This document shows, in pieces, positions 27,401-36,570 of a DNA stretch of 64,000 nucleotides (within the stretch, counting starts at the first letter, position 1; every line of letters begins with the position of its first letter). Source of the stretch: an uncultured Acetatifactor sp. (GTDB lineage Bacteria; Bacillota; Clostridia; Lachnospirales; Lachnospiraceae); the NCBI GenBank assembly GCA_934426825.1, contig CAKRYI010000003.1:79556-143555 (forward strand). The letters are read 5' to 3'. The notes under the pieces were generated by a model. It was not told the origin of the DNA. It did not search any database and saw nothing but the letters and a program-made list of their open reading frames with translations. The translations under genes were made by a program, and so were the position numbers.

Positions 27401-29046
27401 TTTACCCCTGGATTGCCAAAACAAGACATTCCACACCCGGCGTTGCATTGATTTCCCCTCCGCCTCATCACGATATTTATTCCATCGAGGATTTGGCGCA
27501 GTTAATTTATGATTTGAAAAATGCCAATACGGACGCACGTATTTCCGTGAAACTGGTGTCCGAGGCCGGTGTCGGTACGGTGGCAGCAGGTGTGGCAAAA
27601 GCAGGTGCACAGGTCATTCTGGTGTCCGGATATGACGGCGGTACCGGAGCGGCACCCCGCAACTCCATTCACAATGCGGGTCTGCCTTGGGAGCTTGGAC
27701 TGGCAGAGACACACCAGACTTTGATTATGAACGGTCTGCGTAACAAAGTCCGCATTGAGACGGACGGTAAGCTGATGAGCGGACGTGATGTGGCAATCGC
27801 AGCTATCTTAGGTGCGGAGGAATTCGGATTTGCCACGGCGCCCCTTGTGACAATGGGCTGTGTCATGATGAGAGTATGTAATCTGGATACCTGCCCGGTG
27901 GGCGTGGCAACCCAGAACCCGGAGCTTCGCAAGAACTTCAGAGGAAAACCGGAGTATGTGGAAAACTTCATGCTTTTCATTGCACAGGAGCTTCGTGAAT
28001 ATATGGCAAAACTGGGTGTGCGCACCGTGGACGAACTGGTGGGCAGAACGGATTTGCTGAAAAAGAAAGAGAATCTGACCGAGCGCCAGAAGGAAATCGA
28101 CCTGACACAGATTTTGTCCAATCCTTACGAGCATACCAAACAGAAGGTTACGTTCGACCCGAAGCAGGTATACGACTTTGAACTGGAGAAATCACTGGAC
28201 GAAAGAGTGCTCTTAAAACAGTTCGGAAAGGCAATGGATGCCGGACAGAAGAGAAGCATTGAGGTGGATGTCACCAATACGGACCGTGCTTTCGGTACGA
28301 TTCTGGGCAGTGAGATAACAAAGCGTCTTGGAGACAATGTGGAGGAAGATACTTACCGCGTACTGTGCAAGGGCGCAGGCGGACAGTCCTTCGGCGCATT
28401 TATTCCCAAGGGCCTTACGCTGGAACTGGTAGGCGACAGCAACGATTACTTCGGCAAGGGCTTATCCGGCGGTAAACTGATTGTATATCCGCCGAAGGGC
28501 AGCAAGTTCAAGGCAGAGGACAATATCATTATCGGTAACGTGGCTCTGTACGGCGCAACTTCCGGAAAAGCGTACATTAACGGTGTGGCAGGCGAAAGAT
28601 TCTGCGTCCGTAACTCCGGTGCCAATGCAGTGGTAGAGGGTGTCGGCGACCACGGCTGTGAATATATGACCGGCGGACGGGTTGTGGTACTCGGAAGAAC
28701 AGGAAAGAACTTTGCGGCAGGTATGAGCGGCGGTATCGCTTACGTGCTGGATGAGGGCAATGACCTGTACAAACGGCTGAACAAAGAGATGGTATCTTCC
28801 CACGAGATTACCTCTAAATATGATGTGATGGAACTGAAATCCATGATACAGGAACATGTGGCGGCAACCAATTCCGAAAAGGGCAAGGAGATTTTGGACA
28901 ACTTTGACACATATCTGCCGAAGTTTAAAAAGATTATCCCCCACGATTACGACCGTGTTCTGAAAACCATCGTACAGATGGAAGAAAAGGGATTGAGCCC
29001 GGAACAGGCACAGATTGAAGCATTTTATGCAAACACCAGAAAATAG
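24499..29046 (+). CDS. gltB: glutamate synthase, large (alpha) subunit
   Basis: This 1515-residue enzyme transfers the amide nitrogen of glutamine to 2-oxoglutarate. Domain order is a type II glutamine amidotransferase (catalytic Cys after a propeptide of about 20 residues, in HDNCGIGACVN), a central domain, the FMN-binding synthase domain (KPGEGGHLPGGKV, GYDGGTGAAPR), the 3Fe-4S cysteines in VMMRVCNLDTCPVGVAT, and the C-terminal GXGXG beta-helix (GATSGKAYINGVAGERF). AAAGGAG sits before the ATG at 24499; an upstream in-frame start lies in the terminator stem and is rejected. The small subunit gene follows 63 bp later. Confidence 0.97.
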   Translation: MFDVKNNLPQAPLHREAFEHDNCGIGACVNINGEKTRATVENALKIVENLEHRAGKDAEGKTGDGVGILTQIPHKFFARVTKALGIEIGGEREYGVGMFFFPQDELRRNQAKKMFEIIVEKEGMQFLGWREVPTFPNVLGHKAVECMPYIMQGFVKKPAQVEKGLPFDRKLYIARRVFEQSTDDTYVVSLSSRTIVYKGMFLVGQLRTFFADLQCEDFVSAIAMVHSRFSTNTNPSWERAHPNRFMVHNGEINTIRGNADKMLAREENMESEYLKGQLHKVLPAINKTGSDSAMLDNTLEFLVMNGMDLPLAVMITIPEPWSNDKAMSQMKRDFYQYYATMMEPWDGPASILFSDGDIMGAVLDRNGLRPSRYLITDDGTLILSSEVGVLDIDPTRIKVKERLRPGKMLLVDTVQGRVIDDEELKEKYASNQPYGEWLDSNLVELKHLHIPNQRVEEYTYEDRQRLQKAFGYTYDELKTSILPMAKNGSEAIAAMGVDTPLPVLSKEHHPLFHYFKQLFAQVTNPPIDAIREEIVTSTTVYIGPEGNLLEEMPENCHVLRVNNPILTNTDLLKIKNMNVEGFKVEVVPIIYYKNTSLERAIDRLFVEVDRAYRDGVNVLILSDRGVDENHVSIPSLLAVSALNQYLVRTKKRTKVALILESGEPREVHHFATLLGYGACAINPYLAQETIRELIDSHMLDKDYYAAVDDYNNAVLHGIVKIASKMGISTIQSYQGSQIFEAIGISSEVINKYFSNTVSRVGGITLKDIEKQVDELHSEAFDPLGLGTDLTLDSPGYHKMRSGGDEHLYNPATIHTLQESTRRGDYNLFKQYTAMVNDETSIKNLRGLMDFNYPKKGVPIEEVEPVESIVTRFKTGAMSYGSISKEAHETMAIAMNRLHGKSNSGEGGEDLERLTVGADGLDRCSAIKQVASGRFGVTSRYLVSAKEIQIKMAQGAKPGEGGHLPGGKVYPWIAKTRHSTPGVALISPPPHHDIYSIEDLAQLIYDLKNANTDARISVKLVSEAGVGTVAAGVAKAGAQVILVSGYDGGTGAAPRNSIHNAGLPWELGLAETHQTLIMNGLRNKVRIETDGKLMSGRDVAIAAILGAEEFGFATAPLVTMGCVMMRVCNLDTCPVGVATQNPELRKNFRGKPEYVENFMLFIAQELREYMAKLGVRTVDELVGRTDLLKKKENLTERQKEIDLTQILSNPYEHTKQKVTFDPKQVYDFELEKSLDERVLLKQFGKAMDAGQKRSIEVDVTNTDRAFGTILGSEITKRLGDNVEEDTYRVLCKGAGGQSFGAFIPKGLTLELVGDSNDYFGKGLSGGKLIVYPPKGSKFKAEDNIIIGNVALYGATSGKAYINGVAGERFCVRNSGANAVVEGVGDHGCEYMTGGRVVVLGRTGKNFAAGMSGGIAYVLDEGNDLYKRLNKEMVSSHEITSKYDVMELKSMIQEHVAATNSEKGKEILDNFDTYLPKFKKIIPHDYDRVLKTIVQMEEKGLSPEQAQIEAFYANTRK

Positions 29047-29109
29047 GGCATTTGGAGCAAAGATTGACAATGCTTACTTCGTTTGCAAAGTATGTTAGGA
29101 GGAATGAAA

Positions 29110-30603
29110 ATGGGAAAACCAACCGGATTTATGGAATATAAGCGGGAAGTCAGCAAGGCTGAGGACCCCAAAAAGAGAATCAAGCATTTCAATGAATTTC
29201 ATGAGCATTTGCCCAAGGAGCAGCAACAGCTCCAAGGGGCGCGCTGTATGGAATGCGGCGTTCCCTTCTGCCAGTCGGGAATGATGTTGTGCGGAATGAC
29301 CAGCGGATGTCCTTTGCACAATCTTGTGCCGGAGTGGAACGATTTGGTATATAACGGTAACTGGCGTGAGGCGTATAACCGTCTGAAAAAGACCAACAAT
29401 TTCCCGGAGTTTACCTCCCGTGTGTGCCCGGCTCTGTGTGAGGCGGCATGTACCTGCGGATTGCACGGTGACCCGGTTTCCACCAAGGAAAATGAGTATG
29501 CCATTATCGAAAATGCCTATGAGGCAGGATATGCGGCACCGAAGCCTCCCAAGGTGCGTACCGGCAAGAAGGTGGCTGTTATCGGAAGCGGTCCTTCCGG
29601 TCTGGCTGCCGCAGACCAGTTAAATAAGCGCGGACACCTTGTGACGGTCTTTGAGCGTTCTGACCGTGTGGGAGGACTGTTAATGTATGGTATTCCCAAC
29701 ATGAAGCTGGAAAAGCAGATTGTGGAGCGCAAGATTAAGGTGATGGAAGCGGAGGGCGTTACCTTTGTAACCAACACGGATGTGGGTAAGGATGTCAAAG
29801 CAGATAAACTGCTGCATGATTTTGACAGGGTGATTCTTGCCTGCGGAGCTTCCAATCCCAGAGACATTAAGGCACCCGGAAGGGATGCGAAGGGTATTTA
29901 TTTTGCGGTGGATTTCCTGAAAGCCAATACCAAGAGCCTTTTGGATTCCGGGTTTGCGGATAAGACCTATGTGGAGACAAAGGACAAGAACGTGGTTATC
30001 ATCGGAGGCGGTGATACCGGAAATGACTGTGTGGGAACGGCAATCCGCCATGGGGCAAAATCCGTTACCCAGATAGAAATGATGCCGAAGGCGCCGGATA
30101 AACGTGCCGAGAACAATCCATGGCCGGAGTGGCCCAAGGTATGTAAGACGGATTACGGTCAGGAGGAAGCCATTGCGGTTTACGGACATGATCCCCGTAT
30201 TTACGAGTCCACGGTCAAAGAGTTTATCAAGGATAAGGAAGGCAATCTGAAGGCTGTCAAAATCGTGAAACTGGCATGGGAGAAGGATGCGGAGACAGGA
30301 CGCATGAAAATGCAGGAGATTGCGGGCAGCGAGCAGACACTGGATGCGGAAATCGTGCTGATTGCGGCAGGATTTTTAGGAACACAGCAGTATGTGGCAG
30401 ACGCCTTTTCCGTAGAACTCAATGAGCGCACTAATGTAAAGACGGCGCCCGGCGAGTACCAGACCAGCGTGGACGGCGTATTTGTAACCGGCGATATGCA
30501 CAGAGGACAGTCCCTTGTGGTATGGGCAATCAGAGAGGGCAGGGAAGCGGCATGTGCCGTGGACAAGAGCCTGATGGGATATTCCAATCTGGTGGTGCAG
30601 TAG
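29110..30603 (+). CDS. gltD: glutamate synthase, small (beta) subunit
   Basis: This 497-residue FAD and NAD(P)H oxidoreductase passes electrons to the large subunit. Two N-terminal cysteine clusters (CMECGVPFCQSG with CGMTSGCPLHNLVPEWN, and CPALCEAACTCG) hold 4Fe-4S centres. FAD binding is shown by VAVIGSGPSGLAAADQL and the second nucleotide site by VVIIGGGDTGNDCVG. The C-terminus has the typical VFVTGDMHRGQSLVVWAI. The start at 29110 is set by TAGGAGGA at 29096-29103. The gene ends before a terminator at 30649. Confidence 0.97.
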   Translation: MGKPTGFMEYKREVSKAEDPKKRIKHFNEFHEHLPKEQQQLQGARCMECGVPFCQSGMMLCGMTSGCPLHNLVPEWNDLVYNGNWREAYNRLKKTNNFPEFTSRVCPALCEAACTCGLHGDPVSTKENEYAIIENAYEAGYAAPKPPKVRTGKKVAVIGSGPSGLAAADQLNKRGHLVTVFERSDRVGGLLMYGIPNMKLEKQIVERKIKVMEAEGVTFVTNTDVGKDVKADKLLHDFDRVILACGASNPRDIKAPGRDAKGIYFAVDFLKANTKSLLDSGFADKTYVETKDKNVVIIGGGDTGNDCVGTAIRHGAKSVTQIEMMPKAPDKRAENNPWPEWPKVCKTDYGQEEAIAVYGHDPRIYESTVKEFIKDKEGNLKAVKIVKLAWEKDAETGRMKMQEIAGSEQTLDAEIVLIAAGFLGTQQYVADAFSVELNERTNVKTAPGEYQTSVDGVFVTGDMHRGQSLVVWAIREGREAACAVDKSLMGYSNLVVQ

Positions 30604-30648
30604 ATGCTTTAAAAGGATGCAGTGAAATTTCATGACGTATAAGGTAAG

Positions 30649-30678
30649 AGCAGCGGTTCCAATGGGGCCGCTGCTTTT
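30649..30678 (+). terminator. intrinsic terminator of the gltBD operon
   Basis: AGCAGCGG pairs with CCGCTGCT around an 11-nt loop, followed by TTT. It lies 46 bp after the gltD stop. Confidence 0.7.
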
Positions 30679-30809
30679 GGGTTCCATGGAACTGTTGCCT
30701 TTTCGTTCCATGGGCCGCCTGCTTTTTTTAATGACTTTCGGGGGGCTTCGTGGTAGAATAAGAGCAGTATATCCTGCTGCAGGGCGGCAGGGGAAATTGA
30801 GGAAAAGTT

Positions 30810-31979
30810 ATGACGGAGACAAAGAATGTGCCGGGCAGTGCCAGAGGAGCAAAGGAGAGCAGACCCAGAATGGCGAATCTGGAGCTGCTTCGCTGTATTG
30901 CAATGATGATGGTGGTGGTACTGCATTATCTTTCCAAAGGAGGACTTTTGGCAGAGCCGGCGGACGGTGTGATGAATGCAGCGCAGCTTACGGCATGGAT
31001 ACTGGAAGTGTTCTGCATTGTAGCTGTGAATGTATACATGATGATAAGCGGATATTTTCTGTGCAATACTTCCTTTAAGCTGTCCAGACTGATAAAACTA
31101 TGGCTGCAGGTGTGGTTCTATTCTGTGGGAGTCGGTATGGTGGCGGCATTCACCGGAATCTTGCCGGCAGAGGAGTGTGACACCCATTATTTTTTAAGCC
31201 TGTTGTTCCCGGTTTCCATGGGGCATTACTGGTTTCTGACGGCGTATATTTTCCTGTATGTGGCGCTGCCGCTCATATCCATGGCGGTACAGAGAATGAC
31301 AAAGGAACAGCTGCGTTTTGTGGTTTTGGCATTATTGTTCGTATTCTGTCTGTTAAAATCCATTCTGCCCTTCCGGCTGGAAATGGACGGACAGGGATAT
31401 GACTGTATCTGGTATCTGTGTGTGTTCATGGCGGCGGCTTATATCCGGAAATTTGGAGTTTCCCTGCTTAAGAAGAGATGGCAGTGCATTCTTTTGTATG
31501 TGGGGGCATGTCTTGCCATGTTAGCGGAGACATTGTGCCTGCAGCAGATTTATTTGAAAACCGGTTCATTGGGAAGAATGGTGACGGTTGCGATAGAGTA
31601 CAACCATATCTTTGCATTTCTGGCGGCAGTGGGATTGTTTCTGACATTCCAAATGACATCTGTGTCGGGTAAGGTGTCGGGGGTAATCAACCGCGTTGCG
31701 CCTTATACTTTGGGGGTTTATCTGCTTCATGAAAATCTGGGTGTCAGATACGCATGGCAGAAATGGCTGTGGGCAGACCGGGCATCCGGCGTTTTCGGTG
31801 TGATAATTTATACATTGACTGCAATGGTCATTGTATTTGTAATCGGTATTTTTGTGGATTTTATCCGCTCTCTTATTATGAAAGGACTGAACCGGCTGTT
31901 TGGCTGCATGGGCTGGTATCGCAAATTGCTGGGCGGATTGGAAAAAGCGGATAATCTGTTTCGGGAGAAAAGAGAATGA
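30810..31979 (+). CDS. acyltransferase family 3 membrane protein
   Basis: This 389-residue polytopic protein matches the acyltransferase_3 (OafA/WecH-like) family, which acetylates or succinylates sugars of envelope polymers. The N-terminal RPRMANLELLRCIAMMMVVVLHY holds the R..LD/E..R..A...V...H signature, and about ten hydrophobic helices follow (NVYMMISGYFL, VSMGHYWFLTAYIFLYV, LGVYLLHENLG). GAGG precedes the ATG. The stop overlaps the start of the next membrane protein (ATGA at 31976-31979), so they are translationally coupled. The acceptor is unknown. Confidence 0.85.
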   Translation: MTETKNVPGSARGAKESRPRMANLELLRCIAMMMVVVLHYLSKGGLLAEPADGVMNAAQLTAWILEVFCIVAVNVYMMISGYFLCNTSFKLSRLIKLWLQVWFYSVGVGMVAAFTGILPAEECDTHYFLSLLFPVSMGHYWFLTAYIFLYVALPLISMAVQRMTKEQLRFVVLALLFVFCLLKSILPFRLEMDGQGYDCIWYLCVFMAAAYIRKFGVSLLKKRWQCILLYVGACLAMLAETLCLQQIYLKTGSLGRMVTVAIEYNHIFAFLAAVGLFLTFQMTSVSGKVSGVINRVAPYTLGVYLLHENLGVRYAWQKWLWADRASGVFGVIIYTLTAMVIVFVIGIFVDFIRSLIMKGLNRLFGCMGWYRKLLGGLEKADNLFREKRE

Positions 31980-33862
31980 GACAAAACGAAGGCATGGCAT
32001 ATAGCGGCAGAAAAGCCGGAAAACGTATATTGGACAAATTGAACGGTAATATGGCGCAGGGATTGTATCTGGTGATACTGGCGCTTTACCCGTTGCGGCA
32101 TATTCACTGGGGACTGGATTTGTGGGACACCGGGTACAATTACGCCAACTTTGAGTATATGGGGCTGGAGCACATGGATTCCATGTGGCTGTTTTCCACC
32201 TATTTATCGAATGTGGTGGGAAATCTGTTGATGAAGCTGCCGATGGCGGGAACCTTGGCGGGAATGAACTTTTACACGGGATTATTTGTCAGTGTGCTGG
32301 CATTGATGGGATATTTTTTCTGCACAAAGAAACTGGGCATTTCTCCGTTTGTCACGTTCTTGGGAGAGGCGGCGGCAGTCAGCCTGTGCTGGTGCCCGAC
32401 GGCGTTACTCTATAATTACCTGACGTATGTACTGTTTCTCGGCGGTGTAATTTTTCTCTATCTGGGTTTGACGGAGGAGAAGAAATGGTGGCTGTTTGCA
32501 GCAGGTATCTGTCTCGGAACTAATGTGCTCGTCCGCTTTCCGAATTTGCCGGAGGCAGCTTTGATTGTGGCGGTGTGGGCATACGGCGTGATAGAGGGAT
32601 TGGAGAAAAGAAAGGGCTGGATGCGAAATACCCTGCACCGCACGCTGTGGTGCCTGAGCGGCTATGTGACAGCGCTTATCCTGTTCTTTTCCTATATTCA
32701 TATCCGCTATGGCATGGACGCCTATGTGAGCGGAATTCAAAGGCTTTTTTCCATGACCGACCGGGCAACGGATTACAAGGCAACATCCATGATTCTGGGA
32801 ATCGTGGATGCGTACCGGGAAAATCTTTACTGGGTGGTGAGGATCGGATTTATCGCCGGGGTAGGAATGGCAGGATTCGGACTGCTTGCTTTCCTGACAA
32901 AGCGTGTTGCCTTTTTCAAGGAGCGGAAAGGGTTGAGCAAGGGGCTGGAGACAGCGGCGCGGATTGTGTGGCTTGCGGTATGTGCGGCAATGATTGGATG
33001 GCTGTATTACAGGGGCTTTTGTGCGACGGAGTATTACGGATACGGAGCGATTCTGCGTCCGGCGATTCTGTTTATGCTGCTTGCAATGGTGATAGCGGCG
33101 GTTCGGATTTTGCAAAAGGACTGTCCCAAAGAGGAAAAACTAATCAGCGGTATGCTGATTTTGGTGATTTTGCTGACGTCCATCGGAAGCAACAACGGGG
33201 TTTATCCCAGCATGAACAATCTGTTTGTGGCAGCGCCTTATACGTTGTGGGAATGTCAGCGTTTCTGCAAGAGGAATTTATCTTGGATATTTCCCGCAAA
33301 AGGAGTGCTCGTTGCGTTCCTTGGACTGTTTATGGTGCAGAGTATTCTGTTTGGCGCAAATTTCGTGTTTGTGGAGGCAACAGGGGCACAGAACGTCACA
33401 GCAACGGTAGACAACAACGAGGTGCTGAAAGGCATCAAAATGAACCCTGAGAGGGCGAAATGGATGGAAGAACTGAGCGCATATGCAGAGGAAAAAGAGT
33501 TTGCCGGGCGCGAGGTGATTCTGTACGGTGGACTGCCGGCGCTGTCCTACTATTTGCAAATGCCATCTGCTTTCAATCCATGGAGCGATTTGGATTCCTA
33601 CAGTGTCGATACCATGAAAGGGGCGTTATACAGAACACAGGAGAAAAAAATTTCTGCGAACCGTAAGCCGGTGGTGATTGTGGAACAAAAGTATGTCCGT
33701 TTTTTGGACGGAGGCAGAAACGCGCTGGAACAGGACGGCGTGGGCGAAACGGAAATACAGAAGATAGAGAAGGACGAAAAGTGGCCGCTCTTGCTGGAAT
33801 ATCTGGAAAACAATAACTACGAGAGAACCTTTTCCAATGATAAATTTACAGTTTGGGAGTAG
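31976..33862 (+). CDS. polytopic membrane protein, GT-C-like, unknown function
   Basis: This 628-residue protein has about ten to twelve transmembrane helices followed by a C-terminal soluble domain of some 130 residues. An early luminal loop with DLWDTGYNYANFEY has the acidic residues expected in the first loop of GT-C glycosyltransferases, which use polyprenyl-linked sugars. No stronger family marker is seen. It is translationally coupled to the acyltransferase gene upstream. A role in modifying a surface glycan is inferred from context. It ends at a strong bidirectional terminator. Confidence 0.7.
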   Translation: MRQNEGMAYSGRKAGKRILDKLNGNMAQGLYLVILALYPLRHIHWGLDLWDTGYNYANFEYMGLEHMDSMWLFSTYLSNVVGNLLMKLPMAGTLAGMNFYTGLFVSVLALMGYFFCTKKLGISPFVTFLGEAAAVSLCWCPTALLYNYLTYVLFLGGVIFLYLGLTEEKKWWLFAAGICLGTNVLVRFPNLPEAALIVAVWAYGVIEGLEKRKGWMRNTLHRTLWCLSGYVTALILFFSYIHIRYGMDAYVSGIQRLFSMTDRATDYKATSMILGIVDAYRENLYWVVRIGFIAGVGMAGFGLLAFLTKRVAFFKERKGLSKGLETAARIVWLAVCAAMIGWLYYRGFCATEYYGYGAILRPAILFMLLAMVIAAVRILQKDCPKEEKLISGMLILVILLTSIGSNNGVYPSMNNLFVAAPYTLWECQRFCKRNLSWIFPAKGVLVAFLGLFMVQSILFGANFVFVEATGAQNVTATVDNNEVLKGIKMNPERAKWMEELSAYAEEKEFAGREVILYGGLPALSYYLQMPSAFNPWSDLDSYSVDTMKGALYRTQEKKISANRKPVVIVEQKYVRFLDGGRNALEQDGVGETEIQKIEKDEKWPLLLEYLENNNYERTFSNDKFTVWE

Positions 33863-33881
33863 ATTGGGAAAGTTCGGAATC

Positions 33882-33923
33882 AAAAAAAGGACCGCAGCTT
33901 ATAAAAGCTGCAGTCCTTTTTTT
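33882..33923. terminator. bidirectional terminator that contains the asnA stop codon
   Basis: AAAAAAAGGACCGCAGCTT and AAGCTGCAGTCCTTTTTTTT form a stem with one mismatch around a short loop, flanked by A7 and T8. It serves the membrane-protein operon on the plus strand and asnA on the minus strand. The TAA of asnA (33899-33901) lies in the loop, so the last asnA codons form part of the stem. Confidence 0.88.
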
Positions 33924-34909
33924 TCAGCCTCCCGCATGACCTCGTCGGGCCACAGGGAGCATTGTACTTCTCCGATATGTGCTTTGCGAAGGAAGAACAT
34001 ACAGATTCGGGACTGACCGATTCCTCCGCCGATGGTGAGGGGGAGTTCCCCGTTGATGACTGCCTGGTGGAACGGGAGCTTTGCACGCTCCGGGCAGCCT
34101 GCCTTGTCAAGCTGGGAAAGCAGGGAGTTTTTGTCCACACGGATTCCCATGCTGGATAATTCCAGTGCAATATCAAGAACCGGATAATATACCACAATAT
34201 CGGCGTTCATGCTCCAGTCATCATAATCCGGTGCACGTCCGTCGTGGGGTTCGCCGTTTTCTAATACGTCACCAATCTGCATAATGCAGACAGCGCCTTT
34301 TGCCTTGGTAATGTAGTATTCACGCTCCTTGGGAGTGTAATCCGGGAACATTTCTTCCAATTCTGCGGTGGTGATAAAGAAAATATCGTGGGGAAGAATT
34401 TCCTCGATATAATCGTAGTGAATCGCCATGAATTTCTCTGTCTTGCGCAGTACCTTGTATACGGTGCGCACGGTTTCTTTTAAAGTCTCCAAATTTCTGG
34501 TTTCTTTGGTGATAACCTTCTCCCAATCCCACTGGTCTACATAGATGGAGTGGATATTGTCGGACTCCTCATCCCTGCGGATTGCGCTCATGTCGGTGTA
34601 AAGACCTTCACCGGCGGAAAAACCGTATTTTTTCAGAGCGTAGCGTTTCCATTTGGCAAGGGACTGAACGATTTCAGCCTCTCTGCCGTCCTGATACTTA
34701 ATGTCAAAGGTAACGGGGCGCTCAATGCCGTTTAAGTTATCGTTGAGACCGGATTCCGGGTCTACAAAGAGAGGAGCGGACACTCTTAAGAGGTGTAACC
34801 GTTCCGCCAGCAGTCCCTGAAAAAAGTCCTTGACTGTCTTGATTGCCACCTGTGTGTCATACAGGTTCAATTCTGATTTATAGTTTTTGGGTATGTTTAT
34901 CTGTGCCAT
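33899..34909 (-). CDS. asnA: aspartate-ammonia ligase
   Basis: This 336-residue enzyme makes asparagine from aspartate, ammonia and ATP. It is homologous to class II aminoacyl-tRNA synthetases. Motifs are RLHLLRVSAPLFV, ERPVTFDIK, KWKRYALKKYG, SAIRRDEESDNIHS, VDQWDWEK, and the C-terminal GGGIGQSRICMFFL. Length matches the family. The window also has a glutamine-dependent asnB, so asparagine can be made from either nitrogen donor. Its final codons overlap the terminator stem. Confidence 0.97.
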   Translation of the reverse strand: MAQINIPKNYKSELNLYDTQVAIKTVKDFFQGLLAERLHLLRVSAPLFVDPESGLNDNLNGIERPVTFDIKYQDGREAEIVQSLAKWKRYALKKYGFSAGEGLYTDMSAIRRDEESDNIHSIYVDQWDWEKVITKETRNLETLKETVRTVYKVLRKTEKFMAIHYDYIEEILPHDIFFITTAELEEMFPDYTPKEREYYITKAKGAVCIMQIGDVLENGEPHDGRAPDYDDWSMNADIVVYYPVLDIALELSSMGIRVDKNSLLSQLDKAGCPERAKLPFHQAVINGELPLTIGGGIGQSRICMFFLRKAHIGEVQCSLWPDEVMREAEKKGLQLL

Positions 34910-35049
34910 AATATTAATCCTGCTCTCCTGTTTGAAAAATACAATACTATACTATTTAACAGCTTTTTTGCTTGTTTTGCAATAGTTTTTTCAGAAATAT
35001 TTACCATGTAATATGGAAATAAAATGTGATGGTGTGGAGAATAAATTTC

Positions 35050-35078
35050 TTGCAAAAACAGAACGTATGTGCTATCTT
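35050..35078 (+). promoter_or_regulatory. promoter of the radical-SAM/DUF4130 operon
   Basis: TTGCAA (35050-35055), a 17-bp spacer and TATCTT (35073-35078). The transcript would start near 35085, leaving a leader of about 130 nt with no recognised structure. This and the operator are the main content of the 308-bp gap between asnA and the radical-SAM gene. Confidence 0.6.
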
Positions 35079-35084
35079 AAAATA

Positions 35085-35097
35085 GAACAAATGTTCG
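35085..35097 (+). promoter_or_regulatory. LexA-type SOS box over the transcription start
   Basis: GAACAAATGTTCG is a perfect match to the Firmicutes LexA half-site pair GAACnnnnGTTC. It covers the predicted transcription start, a position where a repressor would block initiation. A second, imperfect copy (GAACGTATGTGC, 35061-35072) lies between the -35 and -10 elements. Confidence 0.7.
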
Positions 35098-35217
35098 CAA
35101 TGTACAAGTAGAATATATAGAAGTGAAGAGTGCACCAAGGTGAAGGATATGCCAAAGGTGCAGGACACACCATATTAAATGTAAACACAGTGAAATATAG
35201 GAAAGAAAAGGGATAAG

Positions 35218-36570
35218 ATGAACTATCTGGCTACCGGGCAGGAACTGTCCTTAATGGATAAATTGGGAATATTGACGGATGCGGCGAAGTACGACGTGGC
35301 GTGTACCTCCAGCGGAGTGGAGAGAAAGGGGAGACCGGACAGTGTGGGAAACTGCATTTCTGCGGGAATTTGCCACAGTTTTGCGGGGGACGGAAGGTGC
35401 ATTTCCCTCCTGAAAATTTTATTTACCAATGAGTGTATTTACGATTGCAAATATTGTCAGAACCGCTGCTCCAATGACGTTCCGAGGGCTACCTTCACGC
35501 CGGAGGAGGTCTGTACCTTGACCATGGAGTTTTACCGGAGAAATTATATCGAGGGATTGTTTTTAAGCTCCGGCATTATTCAGAGTCCCACGTTTACTAT
35601 GGAGCTCCTCTACCGCACACTGTGGCTGCTTAGAAACCGATACCGTTTTAACGGATACATTCATGTAAAGGCTATTCCGGGAGCAGATGCGGAGTTAATC
35701 AGACAGACGGGCTTTTTGGCAGACAGAATGAGCGTGAATTTGGAGCTTCCCACAGCGGAAGGACTTCGCAGCCTTGCGCCGAATAAGCACCGCAAAAATA
35801 TCCTGACGCCAATGCGGCAGATACAGAACGGAATTCATGAGAATCAGAATGACATTGTACTGTACCGCAATGCGCCGAAATTCGTGACAGGCGGGCAGGC
35901 AACACAGATGATTATCGGTGCCACACCGGAAAATGATTATCAGCTTTTGAATGTGGCGGAAAGCCTGTACCGGAAATTTGAATTAAAGAGGGTGTTTTAT
36001 TCCGCCTTTGTCAATGTCAACGAGGACAGCACCCTGCCGGCAACGGTGAGCGGTCCGCCCCTTTTGCGGGAGCACCGGTTATATCAGGCGGACTGGCTGC
36101 TTCGGTTTTATGGGTTTCAGGTTTCCGAACTGTTGGATGAAAAGAGACCTTTTTTCAATGTGATGTTAGATCCGAAGGAGGACTGGGCGGTACGGCATCT
36201 GGAGTATTTTCCGGTGGAAATCAACCGGGCGCCCTATCAGGAGCTTTTGCGGGTGCCGGGAGTCGGGGTGAAAAGTGCGCAGAGAATCGTGGCGGCGAGA
36301 CGCAGTGCGAGACTGACGTTTGCGGATTTGAAGAAGCTGGGTGTGGTACTCAAGCGGGCGCTGTTTTTTGTTACCTGTAACGGAAAGATGATGTATCCCA
36401 CCAAGCTGGAAGAAGATTATATTGTGAGAAACCTGACTACGGATAAGGAGAGAATCCGGTTTGGCAGTGACGGAATGACTTACAGGCAGATGTCGCTGTT
36501 TGATGATAACAAATTTAATATATCCGTAGAACCGCAGGAGAGGCTGCAGGCTGCGTCGGGACAATTTTAG
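35218..36570 (+). CDS. putative DNA modification/repair radical SAM protein
   Basis: This 450-residue protein has a radical SAM cluster motif CIYDCKYC (Cys73, 77, 80: CxxxCxxC) followed by NRCSND. A helix-hairpin-helix DNA-binding motif, LLRVPGVGVKSAQRIVAAR, lies at about residues 340-358. These features and the C-terminal MSLFDD region fit the family annotated as putative DNA modification/repair radical SAM protein (TIGR03916). Its usual partner, a DUF4130-type protein, is encoded 143 bp downstream. The promoter carries a LexA-type box, which supports a role in DNA damage. The reaction is not known. Confidence 0.9.
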   Translation: MNYLATGQELSLMDKLGILTDAAKYDVACTSSGVERKGRPDSVGNCISAGICHSFAGDGRCISLLKILFTNECIYDCKYCQNRCSNDVPRATFTPEEVCTLTMEFYRRNYIEGLFLSSGIIQSPTFTMELLYRTLWLLRNRYRFNGYIHVKAIPGADAELIRQTGFLADRMSVNLELPTAEGLRSLAPNKHRKNILTPMRQIQNGIHENQNDIVLYRNAPKFVTGGQATQMIIGATPENDYQLLNVAESLYRKFELKRVFYSAFVNVNEDSTLPATVSGPPLLREHRLYQADWLLRFYGFQVSELLDEKRPFFNVMLDPKEDWAVRHLEYFPVEINRAPYQELLRVPGVGVKSAQRIVAARRSARLTFADLKKLGVVLKRALFFVTCNGKMMYPTKLEEDYIVRNLTTDKERIRFGSDGMTYRQMSLFDDNKFNISVEPQERLQAASGQF

